This document shows, one piece after another, positions 8,257-16,568 of a stretch of 59,654 nucleotides of DNA; position 1 is the first letter of the stretch, and every line of letters begins with the position of its first letter. The position numbers and the translations under genes are program-made. This DNA comes from Flavobacteriaceae bacterium (GTDB lineage Bacteria > Bacteroidota > Bacteroidia > Flavobacteriales > Flavobacteriaceae), in NCBI GenBank assembly GCA_947371275.1, contig CANBOV010000004.1, positions 1-59,654 of the forward strand. Reading direction: 5' to 3'. The notes under the pieces were generated by a model. The model searched no databases and was not told the origin of the DNA. It was given only the letters and a program-made list of their open reading frames with translations.

Positions 8257-8731
8257 TAGTGCTATTCTCTTGATGGTAGCTGCATTGCTACTAATGTCCT
8301 GTGACAAGAAGAGAGTTTTTGACGAATACAAATCAGTGGGCACTGCTTGGAATAAAGACAGTGTAGTGACTTTTGAGCTTCCTCAGTTGGATGCTAAAAA
8401 AGCATACAATCTTTATGTAAACGTTAGAGACAACAATGCTTATCCCTATAATAATATGTTTTTGATAGTGTCATTAGAACATCCAAATAAAAAAATTAAA
8501 GTTGATACGCTTGAATATCAAATGACCAATCCCGATGGCACGCTTCTTGGGGAAGGCTTTTCAGACATCAAAGAAAATAAACTGTTTTACAAAGACAAAC
8601 AACAATTTACCCAAAAAGGCATCTATAAAATACACATCAAACAGGCCGTAAGACAAACCGGAAAAATTGAAGGTGTTGCTGCTTTAGCAGGAATAACAGA
8701 TGTTGGTTTTAGAATTGAATCTTCAGATTAA
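8240..8731 (+). CDS. gldH: Gliding motility lipoprotein GldH
   Basis: 163-residue lipoprotein with signal sequence and lipobox LLLMSC (Cys21), then a compact beta-rich domain of the GldH family (FDEYKSVGTAWNKDSVVTFELP...). GldH is required for gliding motility and is tied to the type IX secretion apparatus in Flavobacterium johnsoniae. The ATG at 8240 is the correct start: it gives the lipoprotein signal, while reading further upstream only adds sequence overlapping ricT. Translation probably couples to ricT through the 17-base overlap. The PBP gene starts four bases after the stop. Confidence 0.9.
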   Translation: MSLKSNSAILLMVAALLLMSCDKKRVFDEYKSVGTAWNKDSVVTFELPQLDAKKAYNLYVNVRDNNAYPYNNMFLIVSLEHPNKKIKVDTLEYQMTNPDGTLLGEGFSDIKENKLFYKDKQQFTQKGIYKIHIKQAVRQTGKIEGVAALAGITDVGFRIESSD

Positions 8732-8735
8732 AAAT

Positions 8736-11051
8736 ATGGCACAAAAGAATACTACAGCAAATGTCAAAGACATCAACTACTACAAAAATAAATTTTGGAA
8801 GTTGTTTTTCTATGGCCTTGGCGTGATGATTTTGTTTTTTACTTTGGCCTCATGGGGCTTTTTCGGGACTATGCCTTCATTTGAAGATTTAGAAAACCCA
8901 GAATCCAACTTAGCAACCGAAGTAATTTCTTCAGATGGAGTTACCATTGGGAAGTTTTACAACGAAAACAGAACACCAATCAAATTTGAAGACTTACCTC
9001 CTAGTTTAGTTAAAGCTTTGGTAGCCACAGAAGATGAAAGGTTTTACGAACATTCAGGAATCGATGCTAAAAGAACTTTTGGTGCCGCATTAAGATTAGG
9101 CCGTAATGGTGGCGCTAGTACACTTACTCAACAGTTAGCAAAGCAACTATTCCACGGAGAAGGCTCAAAGTTTTTCCTTTACCGTATGATTCAAAAGGCT
9201 AAAGAATGGATTATTGCCATTAAACTAGAACGTCAGTATACCAAAAACGAAATCATTGCAATGTACTTCAATACAGCCGATTTCGTTAATACCGCCGTGG
9301 GAATACGTTCTGCAGCAAAAGTATATTTTGGAAAAGAACCTCGAGATTTAACAGTAGATGAAGCTGCAATGTTTGTGGGAATGTTAAAAAACCCATCGCT
9401 TTTCAATCCGTTACGCCGCATCGAAAAAGTGCGTGACCGAAGAAATACCGTATTAGGTCAAATGGTACGTAATCATATTTTGGATGCTAAAACCAAAGAT
9501 TCCCTAGCCCGCCAACCTATCGTATTGCATTTTCATCCCGAAAGTCATAAGGAAGGAACCGCAACCTATTTCCGTGAGTTCTTGCGCGAATACATGAAAA
9601 ACTGGGCCAAAGAAAACAAAAAACCAGATGGCAGTGATTGGGACATCTATAGTGACGGATTGAAAATCTATACGACCATTGATTCCAAAATTCAAGAACA
9701 CGCCGAGGAAGCTGTAAGTGCGCACATGAAGAACCTACAACAGGAATTCTTCTCTCAACAAAAAGATAATAAGAATGCTCCTTTCGTTAATATCACGGAT
9801 GCTGAAACCAAAACCATTATTGATAAGGCCATGAAATCTTCAGAACGTTGGCGTGTTATGAAAGATTTAGAAAAAACAGATGAAGAAATAGTAGCTTCTT
9901 TTAGTGTAAAAACTAAAATGAAAATATTCTCTTGGAAAGGTGAAATTGATACAACGATGACACCAACAGACTCTATACGCTATTATAAACACTTTTTGCA
10001 AGCTGGATTAATGTCTATGGAGCCTCAAACTGGTCATATCAAAGCTTGGGTAGGTGGTATTGACTATAAGTATTTTCAATACGACCACGTAGGCCAAGGC
10101 GCCCGCCAAGTAGGGTCTACTTTCAAACCTTTTGTATACGCTACCGCCATTGAACAATTGGGAATGTCTCCTTGTGATACCATTATTGATGGCCCCTTTA
10201 TGATTCACAAAGGACGTCATAACGTTACCGAAGATTGGGAACCAAAAAACTCTGACCGTCAGTACCGTGGTATGGTAACCTTGAAAAAAGCTTTAGCCTT
10301 ATCCATCAATACGGTTTCTGCTAAATTGATTGACAAAACCGGCCCTGAAGCGGTAGTCACCATGACCAAAAAACTTGGGGTAAAATCAGAGATTCCTGCG
10401 CAACCTTCGATTGCCTTAGGAGCAGTAGATATTACCGTTGAAGATATGGTAGCTGCTTATAGTACGTTTGCCAACCAAGGAGTCTATGTAAAGCCGCAAT
10501 TCATCAGCCGCATCGAAGATAAAAATGGAGTGGTATTATATGAACCCGTACCAGAAACACGTGACGTCTTGAATAAAGACATTGCTTACGCTGTAATCAA
10601 ATTGCTTGAAGGGGTAACCGAAAGTGGTTCTGGAGTGCGTTTAAGAACCCAAGGAGGTGGCAGCGGAGATAACCGTTGGACCGGATACCCATACATGTTT
10701 ACCAATCCTATTGCAGGTAAAACAGGAACCTCTCAAAATCAATCAGACGGTTGGTTTATTGGTATGGTGCCCAATTTAGTTACCGGTGTTTGGGTAGGCT
10801 GTGAAGATCGTTCAGCCCGCTTCAAAGGAATAACATACGGACAAGGGGCAACAGCTGCCTTGCCTATTTGGGGTTACATGATGAAAAAATGTTATGAAGA
10901 CAAAGACCTCCAAATATCCAAAGACGCCTTCCAACGACCAGACAATCTTTCTATAAAGGTGGACTGTTACGAACCTAGAAAAGTTGACCCAACCGATTCT
11001 ACGGCTATACCACCTGAAGAAGAACAAAACACCGATGAATTTGGAATATAA
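8736..11051 (+). CDS. Class A penicillin-binding protein 1A
   Basis: 771-residue bifunctional peptidoglycan synthase anchored by one membrane helix near residues 25-45. The glycosyltransferase 51 domain carries catalytic Glu99 in ATEDERFYEHSG and the GGASTLTQQLAKQL motif. The transpeptidase domain has Ser461 in STFK, an SxN motif (SIN) and KTG at Lys662. The C-terminus is acidic. The start was set at ATG 8736, just after gldH; an upstream ATG at 8700 overlaps gldH and adds nothing conserved. A strong terminator follows, ending the ricT-gldH-PBP transcript. Confidence 0.95.
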   Translation: MAQKNTTANVKDINYYKNKFWKLFFYGLGVMILFFTLASWGFFGTMPSFEDLENPESNLATEVISSDGVTIGKFYNENRTPIKFEDLPPSLVKALVATEDERFYEHSGIDAKRTFGAALRLGRNGGASTLTQQLAKQLFHGEGSKFFLYRMIQKAKEWIIAIKLERQYTKNEIIAMYFNTADFVNTAVGIRSAAKVYFGKEPRDLTVDEAAMFVGMLKNPSLFNPLRRIEKVRDRRNTVLGQMVRNHILDAKTKDSLARQPIVLHFHPESHKEGTATYFREFLREYMKNWAKENKKPDGSDWDIYSDGLKIYTTIDSKIQEHAEEAVSAHMKNLQQEFFSQQKDNKNAPFVNITDAETKTIIDKAMKSSERWRVMKDLEKTDEEIVASFSVKTKMKIFSWKGEIDTTMTPTDSIRYYKHFLQAGLMSMEPQTGHIKAWVGGIDYKYFQYDHVGQGARQVGSTFKPFVYATAIEQLGMSPCDTIIDGPFMIHKGRHNVTEDWEPKNSDRQYRGMVTLKKALALSINTVSAKLIDKTGPEAVVTMTKKLGVKSEIPAQPSIALGAVDITVEDMVAAYSTFANQGVYVKPQFISRIEDKNGVVLYEPVPETRDVLNKDIAYAVIKLLEGVTESGSGVRLRTQGGGSGDNRWTGYPYMFTNPIAGKTGTSQNQSDGWFIGMVPNLVTGVWVGCEDRSARFKGITYGQGATAALPIWGYMMKKCYEDKDLQISKDAFQRPDNLSIKVDCYEPRKVDPTDSTAIPPEEEQNTDEFGI

Positions 11052-11075
11052 ACTCCAGCGTTTTCTATACTATTT

Positions 11076-11110
11076 ATATCCCGTTTGTGCTTAACAAGCG
11101 GGATATTTTA
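11076..11110 (+). terminator. Terminator after the PBP gene
   Basis: ATATCCCGTTTGT and ACAAGCGGGATAT pair over 13 positions with one G-T around the loop GCTTA, followed by TTTTA. It begins 24 bases after the PBP stop. The rest of the gap to scoA holds only the promoter at 11168-11199. Confidence 0.85.
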
Positions 11111-11167
11111 ATTTAAAACTATCTGATATTCATTCCATTTTAAAGTGTTTAACCTTGAAAATAAATC

Positions 11168-11199
11168 TTGATAACTTCAAATTGAAATGCTTAAATTTA
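11168..11199 (+). promoter_or_regulatory. Promoter of scoAB
   Basis: TTG (11168-11170) and TAAATTTA (11192-11199) lie 21 bases apart. The last base of the -7 box differs from the TAnnTTTG consensus. The leader would be about 25 nt. Confidence 0.55.
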
Positions 11200-11228
11200 C
11201 ACCACAAATACACTAACGAAGACACGTT

Positions 11229-11930
11229 ATGATTAATAAAAAAGTAAACTCTGTAGAAGAAGCACTGCAGGGTATCGAAGACCATATGACAATAATGCTA
11301 GGCGGATTTGGCCTTTGTGGCATTCCAGAAAACAGCATATCCGAATTAGTAAAAAAAGGCACTTCGGGTCTTACATGTATATCAAACAATGCCGGAGTAG
11401 ATGATTTCGGATTAGGTCTATTACTCCAAAAAAGACAAATAAAAAAAATGATCTCTTCCTATGTAGGAGAGAATGCTGAATTTGAACGCCAAATGCTATC
11501 TGGAGAACTCGACGTAGAGTTAACTCCTCAAGGTACATTAGCTGAAAAATGCCGAGCCGCCCAAGCAGGTATTCCTGCTTTCTTCACTCCGGCAGGTTAT
11601 GGAACCGAAGTAGCTGAAGGGAAGGAAGTTCGTGAATTCAACGGGAAAATGCACATCATGGAACTAGCCTACCAAGCCGACTTTTCCATCGTAAAAGCAT
11701 GGAAAGGCGATGAAGCGGGCAACTTAATATTTAAAGGAACTGCTCGTAATTTCAATCCGTGTATGGCTGGTGCTGCTAAAATCACCATAGCCGAAGTAGA
11801 AGAACTAGTTCCTGCTGGAACTTTAGATCCTAACCAAATCCATATTCCAGGTATTATGGTGCAACGCATATTCCAAGGAGAACAGTTTGAAAAGAGAATT
11901 GAGCAACGTACCACCCGTAAAAGAGACTAA
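11229..11930 (+). CDS. scoA: 3-oxoacid (succinyl-CoA:acetoacetate) CoA-transferase subunit A
   Basis: Alpha subunit (233 residues) of the two-gene CoA-transferase that moves CoA from succinyl-CoA to acetoacetate, feeding ketone bodies or leucine/lysine breakdown products into acetyl-CoA. Typical features are [15 protein letters not shown] near the N-terminus, [15 protein letters not shown], and [16 protein letters not shown]. The acetoacetate carbons would enter the TCA cycle. The beta subunit starts two bases after the stop, so the two are co-translated in equal amounts. Confidence 0.94.
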   Translation: MINKKVNSVEEALQGIEDHMTIMLGGFGLCGIPENSISELVKKGTSGLTCISNNAGVDDFGLGLLLQKRQIKKMISSYVGENAEFERQMLSGELDVELTPQGTLAEKCRAAQAGIPAFFTPAGYGTEVAEGKEVREFNGKMHIMELAYQADFSIVKAWKGDEAGNLIFKGTARNFNPCMAGAAKITIAEVEELVPAGTLDPNQIHIPGIMVQRIFQGEQFEKRIEQRTTRKRD

Positions 11931-11932
11931 TC

Positions 11933-12589
11933 ATGGCTTTAGATAAAAACGATATTGCAAAACGAATTGCAAAAGAAGTAAAAGACAAGTACTTTGTTAA
12001 CCTTGGCATAGGAATTCCAACCTTAGTAGCCAACTATGTTCGTCACGATATTTCGGTTGAATTCCAAAGTGAAAACGGCGTATTGGGCATGGGTCCTTTT
12101 CCTTTTGAAGGAGAAGAAGACGCTGATTTAATCAATGCAGGAAAACAAACCATTACAACCTTACCGGGTGCAAGTTTCTTTGACTCGGCTTTCAGTTTTG
12201 GAATGATACGCAGTCAGAAAGTAGATTTAACCATCCTGGGCGCTATGGAAGTAGCCGAGAACGGCGATATAGCCAACTGGAAAATACCAGGTAAAATGGT
12301 AAAAGGAATGGGAGGCGCAATGGATCTAGTTGCTTCTGCCGAAAACATCATTGTAGCAATGATGCACGTGAATAAAGCCGGAGAAAGTAAGATTTTAAAA
12401 CGTTGCACGCTCCCTTTGACAGGGGTGGGCTGCGTGAAAAAAGTAGTGACCGAATTAGCCGTGCTAGAAATAACTTCAAAAGGTTTCAAACTTTTAGAAC
12501 GTGCTCCCGGTGTAACTGTAGAACATATAATTGCTTCTACTGAAGCAGAATTGATAGTTGAAGGTGAAATTCCAGAGATGGTGATTTAA
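11933..12589 (+). CDS. scoB: 3-oxoacid CoA-transferase subunit B
   Basis: Beta subunit (218 residues) carrying the catalytic glutamate that forms the CoA thioester intermediate, in FQSENGVLGMGP. Also typical are VNLGIGIPTLVANY, LPGASFFDSAFSFGMIRS and the GKMVKGMGGAMDLV stretch. Two bases separate it from scoA. It ends in front of a bidirectional terminator facing the convergent fumA group. Confidence 0.95.
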   Translation: MALDKNDIAKRIAKEVKDKYFVNLGIGIPTLVANYVRHDISVEFQSENGVLGMGPFPFEGEEDADLINAGKQTITTLPGASFFDSAFSFGMIRSQKVDLTILGAMEVAENGDIANWKIPGKMVKGMGGAMDLVASAENIIVAMMHVNKAGESKILKRCTLPLTGVGCVKKVVTELAVLEITSKGFKLLERAPGVTVEHIIASTEAELIVEGEIPEMVI

Positions 12590-12611
12590 TTCCTACTATA
12601 AAGAAAACAGA

Positions 12612-12647
12612 AAACCACAAAATTCAGTTGAGTTTTGTGGTTTTTTT
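12612..12647. terminator. Bidirectional terminator between scoB and the fumA group
   Basis: AAACCACAAAA and TTTTGTGGTTT pair perfectly around a ten-base loop. A T run follows on the plus strand and an A-rich tract precedes it. It lies between convergent genes and can serve both. Confidence 0.85.
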
Positions 12648-12662
12648 ATTATTAACTTTTGC

Positions 12663-13058
12663 TTAAAAATTTTTGGCTAAATACTCTAGTAGCACAGGTG
12701 ATGCATTTCCAAACGTGGGATCTTGATCGGTAATGCTTACTGCCTTCTTTTTGTTTAGTTTATAAACCAAATCAAATTCTGTGGTAAATAAAATCACAGA
12801 CGAAAATGGATTATTAATGAATGGCAACAATCGATCAAAAGCATCCTCTATCGAATAATACTCTATGATTTCTTCTTGTTGAAATTTAAATTTAAGTTCA
12901 AATTGCAACAGCCCTTCCTCCACTATAGGGCGAACATAAATATTCATTAACTGGGAATTCCCAATGGTTTTGGCAAAAGTTAATTTGGCAAAAGTTCCAT
13001 CGGTAAGACTTCCTTTAACTTTGGAATAGAATGCAACAAATGTTTCTGTAAATAGCAT
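12663..13058 (-). CDS. Conserved-looking small protein of unknown function
   Basis: 131 residues, no signal peptide, no membrane helix and no Cys, so cytoplasmic. It is rich in aromatic and acidic residues, with alternating hydrophobic segments (LLQFELKFKFQQEEIIEYYS) that suggest a beta sheet. I do not recognise a family. The start codon lies one base beyond the fumA stop, so translation is coupled and it probably always accompanies fumarase in expression. It has normal codon use for the window. A fumarase-related role is only a guess from position. Confidence 0.75.
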   Translation of the reverse strand: MLFTETFVAFYSKVKGSLTDGTFAKLTFAKTIGNSQLMNIYVRPIVEEGLLQFELKFKFQQEEIIEYYSIEDAFDRLLPFINNPFSSVILFTTEFDLVYKLNKKKAVSITDQDPTFGNASPVLLEYLAKNF

Positions 13059-13059
13059 G

Positions 13060-14667
13060 TTAATGACTTAAGTTAGAAAAGAAATCATTCCCTTTATCAT
13101 CGGTAATAATAAAAGCGGGGAAGTCTTTTATGGTGATTTTACGCACGGCTTCCATCCCTAATTCTTCAAAGTCCACTACCTCAACCGAAAGTATATTCTC
13201 TTTAGCCAATATTGCGGCAGGACCTCCAATAGAGCCTAAATAAAATCCACCATATTTATTACAGGCATCCATGACCTCTTTACTACGGTTCCCTTTAGCA
13301 AGCATTATCATACTACCTCCCGCAGCTTGGAACTCGTCTACATAGACATCCATACGACCCGCAGTGGTTGGTCCGAAACTTCCCGATGGCATTCCTTCTG
13401 GCGTTTTAGCAGGACCTGCATAATATACTGGATGGTTTTTGAAATAATCTGGCATAGGTTTTCCAGCATCCAATAGTTCTTTAATCTTTGCATGAGCAAT
13501 ATCTCGGGCAACTATTAAGGTGCCGTTTAATTTTAAGCGGGTTTTAATAGGATACTTAGACAATTCAGCCAATACGTCTTTCATTGGTCGGTCTAAATTA
13601 ATCTCCACAGGCGCTTCCAAATGAGGTGCTGCAGCCGGTAAAAACTGTTTTGGGTTGGTTTCCAATTGCTCTACAAAAATACCGTCTTTGGTTATTTTTC
13701 CTTTAATGTTTCTATCTGCAGAACAAGAAACTCCCATCCCTACCGGACAAGAAGCGGCATGGCGTGGTAAGCGAATTACACGTACATCATGGGTTAAATA
13801 TTTTCCGCCAAATTGGGCTCCAATATGACTTTCTTGACAAATCAATTGCACTCTTTTTTCCCATTCCAAATCGCGAAAGGCTTGACCGGCCATGTTCCCG
13901 GTGGTAGGCAAATGATCAAAATATCCTGCGGAAGCTTTCTTAACGGCAGCCAAATTAGCTTCGGCCGAAGTACCTCCAATTACAATCGCTAAATGGTACG
14001 GCGGACAAGCTGAAGTACCTAAGTCCATAATGCGTTCACGTACGAATTCGTACAACGATTTTTCGTTAAGCAACGATTTAGTCTTTTGGTATAAGAAGGT
14101 CTTATTGGCTGAACCTCCTCCTTTGGCAAGGAATAGAAATTCGTAAGATGCTCCTTTTTTAGCATAAATATCAATTTGCGCAGGAAGATTCGAACCAGAG
14201 TTCTTTTCTTCAAACATGGATATAGGAACGATTTGCGAATAGCGCAGGTTACGCTTTTGATAGGTATTGAAAATTCCTTTGGAAAGCCATTCCCCATCAT
14301 CTGCACCAGTGTATACATTCTCCCCTTTCTTGGCCATAATAATAGCCGTTCCGGTATCTTGACAAGAAGGCAATTCACCTTCTACTGCTACTACTGCATT
14401 CTGCAATAAATTGTAGGCTACAAAACGGTCGTTATCTGTCGCCTCAGGGTCATCCAGGATGTTTCTTAGTTTTTGCAAATGAGTAGCACGCAACATAAAA
14501 GATACATCACTCATAGCGGTTTCTGCTAGTAATTCTAGTCCTTTAGGATCTACATTTAGGACCTCACGGTCTCCCATTTGTTGTACTGAGACATAATCAG
14601 AAGTTATTTTTTTGTACTGCGTATCGTCTTTGAGAATCGGATACGGATCTTGGTATATAAAGTCCAT
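13060..14667 (-). CDS. fumA: Fumarate hydratase, class I (iron-sulfur)
   Basis: Interconverts fumarate and malate in the TCA cycle. At 535 residues it is a full single-chain class I enzyme with fused alpha and beta parts. Likely [4Fe-4S] ligands are the Cys of SCQDTGTAI, the Cys of [10 protein letters not shown] and the Cys of the following SCSADRNI segment. The beta part has [16 protein letters not shown] and KGNRSKEV. Class I enzymes are oxygen-sensitive, unlike FumC. It lies 56 bases after a small membrane-protein gene and one base before the small unknown gene. Confidence 0.95.
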   Translation of the reverse strand: MDFIYQDPYPILKDDTQYKKITSDYVSVQQMGDREVLNVDPKGLELLAETAMSDVSFMLRATHLQKLRNILDDPEATDNDRFVAYNLLQNAVVAVEGELPSCQDTGTAIIMAKKGENVYTGADDGEWLSKGIFNTYQKRNLRYSQIVPISMFEEKNSGSNLPAQIDIYAKKGASYEFLFLAKGGGSANKTFLYQKTKSLLNEKSLYEFVRERIMDLGTSACPPYHLAIVIGGTSAEANLAAVKKASAGYFDHLPTTGNMAGQAFRDLEWEKRVQLICQESHIGAQFGGKYLTHDVRVIRLPRHAASCPVGMGVSCSADRNIKGKITKDGIFVEQLETNPKQFLPAAAPHLEAPVEINLDRPMKDVLAELSKYPIKTRLKLNGTLIVARDIAHAKIKELLDAGKPMPDYFKNHPVYYAGPAKTPEGMPSGSFGPTTAGRMDVYVDEFQAAGGSMIMLAKGNRSKEVMDACNKYGGFYLGSIGGPAAILAKENILSVEVVDFEELGMEAVRKITIKDFPAFIITDDKGNDFFSNLSH

Positions 14668-14723
14668 TTTTGAATAAATATTAGATGGGTAAAGTTAAGG
14701 AAAACAATAGAAATTTAAGTGTC

Positions 14724-14882
14724 TTATTTATAGGAAAACGCAATTAGCATAATCATAATTAGGATGATAAAGCCCAAAAATGAATTATCCTCTTTTGACA
14801 CCTCATCCATTGATTTTGTGCCAAAATAAAACAACCATTTAGCTGTGTTTCCTATAAAATGACAAAGTAAGCGACCAAACAT
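14724..14882 (-). CDS. Small membrane protein (52 residues), unlisted ORF
   Basis: An ATG at 14882 opens a 52-codon frame ending in TAA at 14724. Its N-terminal part reads MFGRLLCHFIGNTAKWLFYF, followed by a short charged stretch (DEVSKED) and a strongly hydrophobic C-terminal helix (FLGFIILIMIMLIAF) ending SYK. The start is six bases after the stop of the SpmAB-type gene, the spacing of a coupled operon member. The hydrophobic-charged-hydrophobic layout is what a small integral membrane protein shows. Function unknown. Confidence 0.65.
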   Translation of the reverse strand: MFGRLLCHFIGNTAKWLFYFGTKSMDEVSKEDNSFLGFIILIMIMLIAFSYK

Positions 14883-14888
14883 CCTCGA

Positions 14889-16328
14889 CTAAAAAAACCA
14901 ACTAGCCACAAAAATAGCCGTGATAACGCATACCAAGTCCACCATAAGCATGGTGCCTAATGTGTACCGCGTATTTTTCACATTGATTGAACCAAAATAA
15001 ACCGCTATTACATAAAAGGTGGTTTCGGCACTGCACTGGAAAATACAACTTAGTCGACCAGTAAACGAATCAGGTCCGAAGGTGCGCATCGAGTCAATCA
15101 TAAATCCACGAGAACCTCCCGAACTAAATGGACGCAACATGGCAACCGGTAAGGAATCTGTAATGGGTTTGCTTACCCCTAAATTGGAAAAGACAAAGGA
15201 AAGTCCGTTACTAATAATTTCAAACAAACCACTGTTTCTAAAGAAAGAAATGGCTACTAACATCCCCAACACATAAGGGAATATTTTTACTCCAGTATGC
15301 AAACCATTGTTGGCGCCACTAACAAAAGTGTCAAAAATTGTAGTACTCTTTTCTGTAAACTTTTTCTCGTGCAGGAAGGAAAAGACTAATGTAAATCCGA
15401 TAATGGCAACCAACATTAATCCAGAAAGGTTACCCGTAAAGTAATTTTTGCCTATTAAATCTAATCGATTAATATAGAATAAGAGCCCAACTATTGCTGC
15501 AATAATACTCATTAATGCCACCACCAATGAAGCGCTTTTAAAATTGATTTTTTGACGAATCCCAACAATTAAAAATGCCGCTATTGTGCCAATGAAGGAA
15601 GTGATAATACAAGGTAACATAACATCAGCAGGATTGCTAGCATTTTCGGCAGCGCGGTACCCTATAATAGAAGTTGGAATTAACGTTAGTCCGGCTGCAT
15701 GCAAACACATAAACATGATTTGTGCATCGCTAGCCCTATCTTTAACCGGATTTAATTCTTGTAAACTTTCCATGGCTTTTAGTCCAAAAGGAGTCGCAGC
15801 CGAATCCAATCCGAGGAAATTGGCGGCGAAATTTAAAGTCATATAAGAAATCGATTCATGATTCCTAGGGATTGATGGGAATACCTTTGCAAAGACAGGA
15901 CTAAGTTTTCTAGCTAATTTTTCAGAAGCCCCTGAAATGATTAAAAGTTCCATTAAACCACAGAAAAATGCCAAGTAGGCTATTAATGGCAAAATTAAAT
16001 CGAACAAAGTATTTTTACAGGTTGGCAATAACCCGTCCGATTTTTGCAATCCACTATAAATTTTTACGGTTTTGCTTTTATAAACATAAGTAGTATCGGC
16101 ATTTAAAGTATCTCGATTAATGACCATAGTTTGCTCTGGGGCTTTAGCAATGCTATCCATAACAAACTTGGGTGCTTGATTTAAGTATTTTTCAGAGATT
16201 AAAATTGGGTCATCCTTCTTACCGTTCAAAATAAAATCAATTGAATAGCTATTTGCGTTAAATAAACTAAACACTACAAATACAATCGAACAAATAAAAA
16301 TAGTGAGCCAAAATCTACTTAATACCAT
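14889..16328 (-). CDS. Nucleoside recognition (Gate) domain membrane protein, SpmA-SpmB fusion
   Basis: 479 residues from the ATG at 16328. It joins SpmA-like and SpmB-like Gate domains. The first has NFAANFLGLDSAATPFGLKAM and the second has FSSGGSRGFMIDSMR and CSAETTFYVIAVYFG. About ten membrane helices are visible. After the first helix there is an ~80-residue hydrophilic stretch, probably periplasmic. The spore-maturation names come from Bacillus, but this organism should not sporulate; transport or cell-envelope roles are more likely. An upstream ATG at 16355 falls in a TACATTTA promoter-like box, so the shorter start is preferred. Confidence 0.85.
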   Translation of the reverse strand: MVLSRFWLTIFICSIVFVVFSLFNANSYSIDFILNGKKDDPILISEKYLNQAPKFVMDSIAKAPEQTMVINRDTLNADTTYVYKSKTVKIYSGLQKSDGLLPTCKNTLFDLILPLIAYLAFFCGLMELLIISGASEKLARKLSPVFAKVFPSIPRNHESISYMTLNFAANFLGLDSAATPFGLKAMESLQELNPVKDRASDAQIMFMCLHAAGLTLIPTSIIGYRAAENASNPADVMLPCIITSFIGTIAAFLIVGIRQKINFKSASLVVALMSIIAAIVGLLFYINRLDLIGKNYFTGNLSGLMLVAIIGFTLVFSFLHEKKFTEKSTTIFDTFVSGANNGLHTGVKIFPYVLGMLVAISFFRNSGLFEIISNGLSFVFSNLGVSKPITDSLPVAMLRPFSSGGSRGFMIDSMRTFGPDSFTGRLSCIFQCSAETTFYVIAVYFGSINVKNTRYTLGTMLMVDLVCVITAIFVASWFF

Positions 16329-16497
16329 AATTGTTATTTTTTGTAAATGTAACATTTCTCCATTTTTAAATGAAATCTTTTTAGGATTTCATCCGTCAAC
16401 ATTTAACATAATGTGAATAGGGTCATTTACTTTAAAAATGTTTTTATAGTAGTTGTAATCAATCAGTAACCGTAATGTTCAATTATTGTTAAATTAT

Positions 16498-16528
16498 AAT
16501 CATTGTGAGACAATGATTTATATATTTG
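16498..16528 (+). promoter_or_regulatory. Inverted repeat next to the -7 box of the S8 protease gene
   Basis: AATCATTGT-GAG-ACAATGATT (16498-16518) is a perfect 9-bp inverted repeat with a three-base centre. It ends two bases before TATATTTG (16521-16528), an exact -7 TAnnTTTG box. No TTG sits at a good -33 distance. A dyad in the spacer region is a plausible operator or activator site for the protease gene. The rest of 16329-16568 shows nothing else clear. Confidence 0.5.
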
Positions 16529-16568
16529 CCTTCATTAAAATAAAACCAACCACACCATTATTCTATAA

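Noticed and set aside
14019..14378. 119-codon frame on the same strand inside fumA
   Set aside because: A frame-shifted shadow of fumA; residues have no domain-like pattern.
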